From contig KN886998.1 in assembly GCA_000934455.1 (NCBI GenBank), positions 9,550 to 30,776 of the forward strand: a stretch of DNA of 21,227 nt, written 5' to 3'. The notes beneath the pieces are model-generated. The model made no database searches. It saw nothing but the letters and a program-made list of their open reading frames with translations, and had not been told where the DNA came from. The DNA is from Apostichopus parvimensis. Taxonomy: Eukaryota > Echinodermata > Holothuroidea > Aspidochirotida > Stichopodidae. A program made the position numbers and the translations under genes. Below are positions 1 to 8,141 of this stretch, piece after piece (position 1 is the first letter of the stretch; every line of letters begins with the position of its first letter).

Positions 1-24
1 GGGGGGGGGGGGTTGGAGGGGGTT
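1..24. repeat. Poly-G tract with G-rich extension
   Basis: The window opens with 12 consecutive G, then TTGGAGGGGG. Several G runs with very short spacers could form a G-quadruplex on the + strand. The true tract length is uncertain because the window starts inside it. Confidence 0.8.
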
Positions 25-334
25 TGTGTAGGTATTACTTATCCATTATACTGCTAATGAACATTTTGCTCATCCAGTTATTAAGTTAACACTATTAACT
101 AATATATATCATTTTATTGTTATATTACAGCTCAATGCAAAATGCATGTTCATCTGGCGTTGCCAATCATCAGTAGGACTGTGGCGTACATTCGTTTGCT
201 CTTCAAGCCAATTCAAATTACTAAGGGCCAATCAAGCTTCAAATGACTTCATCACCCACTATGTCATCAGTATAGGAGACTATTTTTCTCTTGGATGTCA
301 AGATTTGAGAGAGCACAATCCATATCTTACTCTT
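25..334. other. Non-coding stretch with an unproven exon-like frame
   Basis: AT-rich sequence leads to a splice-acceptor-like site (TATATTACAG ending at 130). From there one frame stays open to 403, giving a Cys/Ser-rich peptide of about 91 codons that I do not recognise. Its last third is translated from TG and G simple repeats. A second frame from the same site reads 37 codons to a TGA near 245. No donor site, domain or family motif supports either frame, so I do not call a CDS. Confidence 0.3.
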
Positions 335-387
335 TGTGTGTGTGCGGAGGAGCTGGGTGGTGTGTGTGTGTGTGGGGGGGGGGGGGG
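335..387. repeat. TG microsatellite running into a G16 tract
   Basis: Two TG-rich arrays (about 335-344 and 360-372) flank GCGGAGGAGCTGGG and end in 16 consecutive G (372-387). This simple sequence creates spurious open frames on both strands. Confidence 0.85.
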
Positions 388-1199
388 TTGTTGGAGAGGT
401 TAGATGACGTTCACACCACATTGGTGACCAAGTATATGTTAAAGTAGTGATTCGCACCACCACCACCAGAACGCTAATTTGTAGAATGAGAATTAAACGG
501 TCATGTGCAGTTTTTTTTTTATAATTTTATGTTTCCTCAATATTCTTTGTTACATGCGTAAATGAAGAGAACAGTTTGTTGAATGTTCCACCTATACTCG
601 TATTACTGGTGACCTGCTCTCAGTCCCATGTACTCCTCGGTGCAGGGTATAACATCCTCCATTGGTCCAATTGTATGTAATGATATGATTCATCCCAAAT
701 CCAGACACCTATCACCCATACTCCAACCCCCCCACCCCCCCAACATCCCCGATAAACACATTACTACTCAGAGCATTTAATGAAACACCTATTTATGCTA
801 GTATTTTTAACTTGTTTTTTAATCAGACATGTTTGGAATGCTTTGGTTAAAATCTGTACATATTGTATCTACATACATTCGGTAACTCGGAGTGCGTGAT
901 TCAACTTCTGTGGTTTCTTTGTTCCTTGTTCATTGGGCCCGAATTTGTGGGCGCAATATTTTTGGGACCATTTGAGGGCAAAACTTTATTGGCCCAATTT
1001 TTGGAAAGGGCCAACATTTTATATTGCAATAACTCTACAACCTTCAAGTATATCTGATTGTATCCAAACTTGGATCCAAACTTAGTAGCTGGTACATGTA
1101 GGCATATTTATTATGATAATGAGTGATGGCATACAACACTTTAATATTCCACTTACTAAGGAACCATAGTGACCGTTGGACTCTTGTTAATATTTTCGC
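388..1199. other. No gene seen
   Basis: AT-rich DNA with a short C-rich patch near 726-748 (C7, A, C6 pattern). A short open frame at 863-1057 overlaps a G/C-alternating scrap containing GGGCCC and a GGCCC/GGGCC inverted pair around 991-1012. Nothing resembles a protein family or RNA gene. Confidence 0.5.
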
Positions 1200-1400
1200 C
1201 TTCATTTACCTTCCGTTGTTATTATAGTCCTAAATAAAGCCTTCGCTTTTAAGACAATACGATCAAGTGAGCTTACCTAATTCAACAAGATTGAATATGA
1301 TAATTTATGCTGATAATGTTCTGTACATTAAGTAAGCCTTATATGCGATGTAATGCTCTCTGTGATTCACTTTTCATTTTAATATTTCCTTAAAGTATTT
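1200..1400 (+). repeat. Diverged duplicated segment, copy P
   Basis: This segment aligns by eye with 2345-2600. Anchors are AAGACAATA at 1251 and 2395, then GATAATGTTCTGTACATTAA (1312-1331) against the same 20-mer with one mismatch (2463-2482). Weaker CT-rich similarity follows. A further partial match to the same family appears near 1878-1970 (shared ATCGGCTCT, then TTATCAATGAT/TTATTAATGAT). It reads as an old direct duplication; no coding potential is seen. Confidence 0.5.
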
Positions 1401-1464
1401 AGTTTACTGCATCTTGAAAAGTTTTTACTTGTTTGTGAGATTAAAGGAAGATGAAACCCAACAA

Positions 1465-1624
1465 TCATTATAATATTAAGTGATAGGTAAGCTATCGATA
1501 TTATGTGATAAGTAAGCTATCGATCATTTTAATATTATGTGATAGGTAAGCTATCGACCATTTTAATATTATGTGATAGGTGAGCTATCGATCATTTAAT
1601 ATTACATGATAGGTAAGCTATCGA
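1465..1624 (+). repeat. Tandem satellite, 5 units of about 34 bp
   Basis: Five head-to-tail units lie at about 1465-1498, 1499-1523 (shortened), 1524-1557, 1558-1591 and 1592-1624. Each carries GTGATAGGTAAGCTATCGA or a close variant, joined by an AT-rich linker (CATTTTAATATTA). Within the unit GATAG and CTATC form a 5-bp inverted pair around GTAAG, so every unit can fold into a small hairpin. TGATAG (TGATAA in unit 2) matches the WGATAR core of GATA factors. The units differ by only a few substitutions, which suggests a recent or homogenised array. Confidence 0.9.
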
Positions 1625-2344
1625 CGAGCAAGTCACTTTAGGTCACTTTACTCATTTGAACTTACATTTGAACTTGGAGATACCGTTTCTATACAAGACG
1701 CGTAGATTTGAATAAGTTTCGAAATATTACATTTTGCCTTCATTAATTGCTTCATATAGAGTCTTGTGTTATAAGGTATATAAGCAGAACGTTAAACAGT
1801 TATTATTTAAGCATTACATAATTATGTCGTAGTAAAGCTTATAATATTATGTATATATCAAGTAATCCTTAAAAAACAAACATCGGCTCTGTTTTGTATA
1901 TACTCTTCATTTTATTCTTTCATTGTTATTTTAAGAGCCTTATCAATGATTCTACTGGTTTCATTTCATTTCAGATCTTCTTTATTATCTTTATACTCCG
2001 ATATTTTCCTTCGATTTAGAACAATTCTAAGACAATATCTAATACTTGCTCTAGTTATTGTTATATTTAGTCATTAATTGTTAGATTGCATTCTACTTCA
2101 TCCATTTATTAATTTAACTTTCTTTCAAGATTTAGTTGCTTTCTTTCGTTCCTCCTATTTCCAATTTATGAATTAATCTTTGATATTACTCACGCGTAAT
2201 ACAGTAAATATTAGAAGAATATTGGTAAATGTTATCATAATAACAATGACTGGCTGTCTACCGTTATACCATTGATTGTGTTACTCAAAATTATACTAAA
2301 ACATTGTCTTAGACATTAATTAATAACAATGACATGTTTTTGTT
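1625..2344. other. AT-rich, no gene seen
   Basis: Strongly AT-rich non-coding DNA with many stops in all frames. The part near 1878-1970 weakly resembles the duplicated family at 1200-1400 and 2345-2600. The 13-mer TAATAACAATGAC recurs near 2237 and 2320. Confidence 0.5.
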
Positions 2345-2600
2345 TTAATCCAGTTCTTTGTTCCATTATTATGATCTCTAATGGTGTTTCTTTGAAGACA
2401 ATAGGAACACGTGACTGACGTATTATAGTAAGATTTTAACATTTTAACATGATAACAACGAAGATAATGTTCTGTATATTAAACATGAACCTCAAATGCA
2501 TGATCGGCTCTCCATACATATTTTTCATCTTCTTGTATCGTTATTTTGCTACTTCTTATTAATGATGCTGGTTGATGATTAATGAATATTCATGATCTCT
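2345..2600 (+). repeat. Diverged duplicated segment, copy R
   Basis: Partner of 1200-1400 in direct orientation at an offset of roughly 1.15 kb. The best anchor is the 20-mer at 2463-2482, which differs at one position from 1312-1331. A matching upstream AAGACAATA block and comparable spacing support common descent. Divergence is high, so boundaries are approximate. Confidence 0.5.
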
Positions 2601-3464
2601 TCATTGTTATTCAGTTTTTGTCGTATTTGCTTTAACCCAATTGGATATGATGAAGCCATAAAGTTTACCAATATTACCCAAGCCCTGTCTCGCAAAACTG
2701 AATATATTAACATAACTACAAACACAGATTAACATATAAATATGGAAGAAATCGCTGCGTCGCAGTTGCTGTTTATGATATTAGATATTTCCAAGAAAAT
2801 AATTATCCCTTTATTTTGTAATTGTTCTTGGTATCTTCCGCATTTCTGCATGTAAGTAATGTTTGCAACAAACACACTTGTTCCCTTTGAGGCGATCCTG
2901 GTCTCTCATTGTGATACAATTACAACCGACACATCACGATTATCTGTTACAATATTGTAAGTTCGTAACGTAGAATCTAATTATGAAATTATTGATATGT
3001 ATTGATGTTGTAATGTCAATGGAAGCAATAAAAGAAAACTAATCAGAGAAATATTGTCAACAGTGTTATCTCTGTGTAACATGTAGTCTATGTACTAACT
3101 TGTAATTTCAACCTCTTGTGTGCCTTAAATTTAAACTTTCTCTTCAAGTTGATCCCAACATTTTCTAGAAACAAGTGCCTTTTGAAAGATTATAAACTTC
3201 CAGCCTATTACCAAACATTCAAAAGTGTATAATAAAATGATCGTAAAGTATATTGCTCAACGTGGCATCTGGTGACCATTAACTGATTTTATAGCGTATT
3301 TTGGGCAATATCTGAATCATCTCCAGGCAGGAATTTTAAGGGTTATAAATTGTCCTTGTTTTTTTTTCTTAAAGGAACGAATTTCACTCATCGTCCCCAT
3401 ACGAGGATCTCTCCTTGTCAACATCCACTGTGTTGATCATTGACGTCTCTGCACGCATGGGGCC
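2601..3464. other. No gene seen
   Basis: AT-rich stretch. A 37-codon frame starts at 2742 downstream of a TATAAATA-like string, and GTAAGT (a donor consensus) overlaps its end at 2852. The peptide matches nothing I know, so this is probably chance. Confidence 0.4.
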
Positions 3465-3490
3465 GGGGGGGGGGGGGGGGTGGGGAGGGG
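3459..3490 (+). repeat. G16 tract with flanking G runs
   Basis: GGGGCC is followed by 16 G (3465-3480) and then TGGGGAGGGG. It meets the pattern for a G-quadruplex on the + strand and is prone to slippage and assembly error. Confidence 0.85.
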
Positions 3491-4398
3491 TGTTCCATGC
3501 GGATTCCCTACATTATATTAACCTTAAATCGAGATGAACTTCCTTATTGAATCTCATTTGATAAATTAAAGATGAGTTAATAAACTGGTATATCAATGGT
3601 ACCGTTACCATTGGCCACTATATTCTTACTGAAATCATTTCAACCGTACAATGTCCTTTCCCTTCCCCGTTCGTCCTCAACTGCACTGGATATACCACGT
3701 ATGTCTGTTTCTATGTATTGACAATGTCATAATGCTTATCAATATATGCTAACATTTTTTTGAGGCCTTTGCTAGGTAACACTTTGTCACGCCCGTCTGA
3801 AGGGTTTTCTTTGAACTGTTACCTAAAACGAAAACGATAGTGTAAATTTGCTGAGAATGTTTATTAATACATCGATGACGATATCCGATTCTATTTTATT
3901 TTATGATTTTATGTTGTGAATTTAAAAGGTTTCATTCATATACTTGTTTTTGACATAGAATTCAATCCTTTCTTGTTTTCACTCTCTTTGACTCAGTTTC
4001 TAAAGTTCGTAAACATTGACCTATATTGATATCTGGCAGCAATAGAAATGGCTAATTTCATCCATCATGGTGTGATTTTGTGGTCTACAGTAAAACAGAT
4101 ATATCGTCTCGTTAACACCGCTGTTTACGGTATACCGCCAGCTGACAAATTGTGACAATTCATCCTAAGCAAGCGATATTATCAGATTGATACAAATTTC
4201 AATGATGGGGTAATGATTTTTCCTCGAGTTACGTGTTTAATTAGTCAAAGTTTTGATAACTAATCATTAAAATAATAAACAATTAAACAGAACACACATC
4301 GAAGTTCAAAATGCGAAGGGGAGTGGGTGGTTGGCTGTAAAATCTACACTCACTATATGACGCCATGATCAATTGTTGGTGCGTAAGATATGCGTCAC
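3491..4398. other. No gene seen
   Basis: AT-rich DNA. It contains two small palindromes: an 8-bp perfect stem CAATGGTA/TACCATTG with a 4-nt loop at 3594-3613, and CGGTATACCG at 4128-4137. Neither has supporting context. Confidence 0.45.
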
Positions 4399-5337
4399 CC
4401 ATAGAAAATGAAGTAAGGAGAATGACTTCATGCGACATATACTGAAGCCACCCATCTAACTGGTGGCGCTTTGCTTGTACGGCAAGACATACACGGCGCG
4501 TAATACAAACACTATACGTCTTTGACATAACTAAAGTGATAAAGTTGACATTAATTACTCGAAATGGGGATATCGTGTGCCGCACTTGGGTACTAAAATA
4601 GTGAAAAATGTGGCAGTGGACTGTAGTTTAACAGGTCACTCTTAGAAAGCGATAGTAGAAGCAATTACATAGGAATATAATTAATTGACTAGTGTCGTCT
4701 GCCCAGCTGCTGTATTGTAATTCACTGGACCATGGATATAGTTAGCCTAGGCCCCTAGACCGGCTACGGCTGTCCTTTCGGATGCGATATGACTAAAGCC
4801 TAATGAAAAAAATGATCACTACCTCATTTTACTTAAAAATGTATACCTAACAGAATAACATTTGTATGACGTTATCATGTTTCATGGGCTTTTCACTAAC
4901 AATGTAATACTAGGAAAATAGGCTACTACCCACTTTGCAACATTAAACTGAAAACTGCATACACAGCCTAATATGGAAGTATTACACTAAAATAATACAA
5001 GCAAGAAAAATGTTTGCCATGTGCCTCTCAGATACCGGAAATGACACTTTACAGACATTAAAAGTTGCACAAAACTACTCGAGTCATTAGAGGCGAAAAT
5101 AAAAAGTTTTCAAAGTTGTTTCTTAATTATAGTACTTATCACTCTGGTTGCCATTAAATGTCTCTGTTGTGCAAAGCACACCTACTCTTTCAAAAAAGCG
5201 GGTAAAATCAAATTCAGTTTCAAAGTCGAATGCACAATGCATATATGAAGACTTACACATTATCTGGCTTTTTGCCGTACAACGCAAAGCGCCCTCACTT
5301 TTATCAAGGCTCCACTGCTAAAACACACAGCGATACA
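4399..5337 (+). repeat. Dispersed 1-kb repeat, copy A
   Basis: Collinear with 16762-17850 in the same orientation. Near-identical blocks occur throughout, for example ACTGAAGCCACCCATC (4441), CCCAGCTGCTGTATTGTAAT (4701), TTAGCCTAGGCCCCTAGACC (4742), GTGCCTCTCAGATACCGGAA (5021) and CGCAAAGCGCCCTCAC (5283). Copy A lacks two segments present in B and has about 20 bp of its own near 4851-4880. Frames are not preserved between copies: around 5071 copy A lacks about 8 bp and shifts frame relative to B. It therefore looks like a non-coding repeat or segmental duplication, not a gene. I see no terminal inverted repeats or target-site duplication. Confidence 0.88.
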
Positions 5338-5391
5338 CTGTGTCAGTATTCTTCCTTCTATGTCAGCACCACATACAGTGGCAAGACTGCA

Positions 5392-5415
5392 GGGCTGGAG
5401 GGGAGGGGGTGGGGG
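5392..5415 (+). other. Canonical G-quadruplex motif
   Basis: Four G runs, GGG, GGGG, GGGGG and GGGGG, are separated by loops of 5, 1 and 1 nt (GGG-CTGGA-GGGG-A-GGGGG-T-GGGGG). It lies just outside the right end of copy A. Confidence 0.6.
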
Positions 5416-6639
5416 TGAGGTTGGCGTGGTTAAGTTACATACTTTAGGTTGTACTGATGTCACATGTGGTTCAATATCTTACCATGAACATTGCCTTGCA
5501 AAACATTGCCTTGCCTTGCAAAAGTATAATATAAATGAAGCAATCGAAACTTCTATTTATCCGGAATTAATTGTTTTCAAAGATGAATATATTACGGAAA
5601 ACGACAGTCGATCCATTTCTAGAGTGAGGCAAAAACGGGATGTGTGTGGAAGGCTTATGTGACCGGAACGATAGTAAACCTGATCATGTTTGGTTAGCGT
5701 ACGGATGAAAATAATTTAACATTTAACGACACTTTAATTAGCATTTTTGTTTGTAAATTTGTAACTTCAATATTTCCAACCAACCCATGTATTGTTAAAT
5801 CCTATGATAATATTATCAATATAGCTAACCATGTGACTGTGGCTGTACACCTGCTGATAAGAAAGAAATTTGTTGGACTAATAAAACACGATAAAATACA
5901 TATGTGTAATCTAAGACACAAATTCATTGTAATCTTTGTTTTTCTTCTTCATTTACAAGCCTTCGCTCTGCATACCTTATTACACCGTTTAATGGTATCT
6001 TAACTTACCTGAACTTACTCTGAAGCAAACGTTACTTTACACATCATCGATAAAAAGAAATTTTCCTCTGTTTGTTCACATCTAAAGCAGCCATATTTCA
6101 AAACAATCTACATAGCCTAGAACAAATGAATCCATCCAATCTAAAAATACACTTAAGAAAATGTTGCATTCAAAGTGAACCATTTCTCTGTACTGGCCTT
6201 AACAATCATACCAGCATTGATCGCCTTACAGTTCTCATATCTCTGTGAATAAATCGTACGAGCGTCCTATATAAACAATAAAGTTGGCATCTCACTGAGG
6301 AAGGGCACAACTTTCTTCTGCTTATAACAAATGTATCGTTAGATAAAGACTGTGGATTACGGTCAGGATAGTCAAAGTGAGGTTGTAGGTTTATTTAGAT
6401 CATCCATGTTTTTTTTAGATTGGAAGGGCTGCGCTGACGTTCGTTAATTGTTGAAGTCTACGATAATGAATATTCAAAGCACATAATGATATAGATATAA
6501 ACATCAATAGAAACAAAGGTGGAACCAGAGTAATGTACAGCTTACTACCGTAAAAGCTTTTTCCATTCATCGGAAGGGGGAGGGGGGTTTGCTCGTTTTA
6601 ATAACCGATTTGGTTTGGTTTATATGTTCCATTGGAAGC
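5416..6639. other. No confirmed gene
   Basis: The + frame ending at 5662 reads through a charged stretch (about 5521-5661) that includes YPELIVFKDEY and RVRQKRD, the latter like a dibasic cleavage site. I cannot tie it to a family or find clear splice sites, so it stays uncalled. A short direct repeat of GCCTTGCAAAA lies at about 5492-5524. The rest is AT-rich with no recognisable content, apart from a G5-A-G6 run near 6575-6586. Confidence 0.4.
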
Positions 6640-6905
6640 ACAGATCCTGAGGCAGCAACTAAATTTTTTCGGTCATATCATGCGAGCGGACGACTCCCTG
6701 GAAAATTCAATAATGGTGGGAATGGGTGATGGATCACGAAAGAGGGGCAGGCCACGAGCACGATGGATGGATGGTGTCTAGCAGGCGACTGGGCTGACTC
6801 TGGATGGACTGCGAGGGGCAACCAGGAGCCGGAAGGATTGGAGGATGAGAGTCATGGTCATCACTAGGGGTCGGACACGACTCGATGGCACAAAGTAACA
6901 AAGTA
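6640..6905 (+). mobile_element. 5'-truncated non-LTR retrotransposon 3' end
   Basis: The + frame from about 6641 to the TAA at 6896-6898 encodes the typical C-terminus of a LINE reverse-transcriptase ORF. In order it has RQQLNFFGHIMRADDS (6650-6697), RKRGRPRARWMDGV (6737-6778), an in-frame TAG (6779-6781), then TGLTLDGLRGATRSRKDW and a terminal RGRTRLDGTK. The pattern FGHIxR ... GRPRxRW ... TGLxLxxLRxAxxxRxxW is well known from RTE, CR1 and Jockey-like elements; I cannot assign the clade. The element ends right at the stop in a two-copy 8-bp tail, ACAAAGTA x2 (6890-6905), as expected for families with short tandem 3' tails. Only the last 85 or so codons remain, so it is a dead 5'-truncated copy. 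I see no target-site duplication. Confidence 0.85.
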
Positions 6906-7620
6906 ATAGGTTGTGAATACAACTATATTTACAGACTAACTGTATCATACGTTAGTTTGAATGATATAGTTATGCCAAGAGTACAAAGACAAACTTGTGT
7001 CTATTTACAGAATTTAAAAACAGGACGACGATCGAGATATTGCTCGTTGTGGATATTTTGCATATATGAATACAAACGATTATCCAGGTGAATCGATTCG
7101 TAATCCAGCATTTTGAACGATGAATCTGTATTATCGGTCGAAAACACTTTATTGACAATGATAAACTTTGATTATTAACCGAATTATTGATCTGATTTAT
7201 AACCGATAATCCAATTGTATTGCCGGTAAGCTTTCATTTCAGATGACAAACGTAGAGTACCGGTGAAAACAAGACCGGTATCGAGGGATAATCCAAGTTG
7301 TCCGAAAGCATAAAACTCGAATACATAATTTAGTTGTTATATTAAAATTAAGCGGTGGGTCACACACGTGATTCAGGAATACTCTCGACATGCGAGGAAA
7401 CATACGTATGATTAGCATAACAAATACGCGTAAATCCCTTTCTTTATGCAAAGATGAAATGAATGAAAAGAAAACCGCAAGTGGCTTTGTAAATATTCCA
7501 GGCACAGATGTTCTGTATCTATAGTCCTATACAGTATTGTATTAATGATAGCTTGAATAGGCTCGTTTCTCGTGCATCAAATCAAACATAAGCAATTGAA
7601 CGTACAAAGGGACTGTGGGT
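6906..7620. other. No gene seen
   Basis: Flank between the LINE end and the transposon at 7621. It contains an ATTATCGGT/ACCGATAAT inverted pair (7130-7138 and 7202-7210), and ACCGGT-type strings near 7260-7280. Open frames on both strands match nothing known. Confidence 0.4.
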
Positions 7621-7654
7621 GATAGTGTGGTTACAGGCCACGAGACCGAAGGTC

Positions 7655-7708
7655 CGCGAGACCGAAACTATTACTAGGCCCGCGAGACCGAAACTATTAT
7701 ACTAGGCC
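7655..7708 (+). repeat. Tandem duplication inside the transposon
   Basis: Two head-to-tail units (7655-7680, 26 bp; 7681-7708, 28 bp) both start CGCGAGACCGAAACTATT and end ACTAGGCC. They differ only by an inserted TA. They place two extra copies of the terminal motif in the left subterminal region, a layout seen where transposase binds iterated sites. Confidence 0.85.
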
Positions 7709-7726
7709 TATGATAGTGGTAAGACA

Positions 7727-7747
7727 AATATTACTACCGGTAATATT
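7727..7747. repeat. Short inverted repeat
   Basis: AATATTAC (7727-7734) and GTAATATT (7740-7747) form a perfect 8-bp stem with a 5-nt loop, inside the transposon. Confidence 0.6.
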
Positions 7748-7857
7748 ACGTTGATAAAGCGCGTAATTAAAAAGAATTCACAGCCATTTCTTTTCATAAT
7801 GGATAGCAGTGACTTGCGCAATTGGCTGGGGCGGCTTGCATTGATACTAGGCCTCCA

Positions 7858-7922
7858 CCAATGGCGTAACCAGGGTGTTGCAGGGGGCGAAAGCCCCCGC
7901 TCTCAAAAGTCCCCCCCCCCCC
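7858..7922 (+). mobile_element. Possible hAT-like end nested in the transposon
   Basis: CAATGGCGTAACCAGGGTG resembles the CAGTGGCGTAGCCAGG-type end common in invertebrate short elements, and resembles the ends of the 12296 element in this window. It is followed by a perfect hairpin GGGGGC-GAAA-GCCCCC (7883-7898) and a C12 tract (7911-7922). No matching opposite end is found, so this is at best a remnant. Confidence 0.35.
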
Positions 7923-8141
7923 AATGAAATTTTAGAATACAATATAACTTAATAATTGCGATACTCTATTTTAAACAATATTGCCCCCTTGTCAATCTCT
8001 TTGACCCCCTCTGAGGCCCTCTAATGTAAAATTCTAGTAACGATCGATAGACCATCCATAGACCATCGGTCTCGCGGACCATCGGCTCGCGGAAATTTGG
8101 TCTCGCGGACCTTCGGTCTCGTGGAATTCCCCCGATAGTGT

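Larger units (their letters stand above)
7621..8141. mobile_element. Non-autonomous DNA transposon, 505 bp, with 8-bp TSD
   Basis: The octamer GATAGTGT stands at 7621-7628 and again at 8134-8141, giving an 8-bp target-site duplication around a 505-bp element (7629-8133). Exactly nine bases inside each end begins a 26-bp perfect inverted repeat (7638-7663 and 8099-8124) starting CCACGAGACCGAAGG. The outermost nine bases match poorly except for the leading GG. Motif CGAGACCGA recurs as subterminal copies: 7642, 7657 and 7683 forward, and 8065, 8081 (degenerate), 8097 and 8111 in reverse. Most of the interior is non-coding. An 8-bp TSD fits hAT, P or Merlin families; GG termini lean to Merlin, but that is inference. 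No transposase is present. Confidence 0.85.

Noticed and set aside
146..403. 85-codon open frame after a splice-acceptor-like site
   Set aside because: Its C-terminal third comes from TG and G simple repeats, the peptide is unrecognised, and no donor site supports an exon.
2742..2855. 37-codon frame with a TATA-like string upstream and GTAAGT at its end
   Set aside because: Too short, unrecognised, and each of these signals is common by chance in AT-rich DNA.
4283..4585. 100-codon minus frame in copy A
   Set aside because: The corresponding frame in copy B is shortened and shifted, so it is not conserved between copies.
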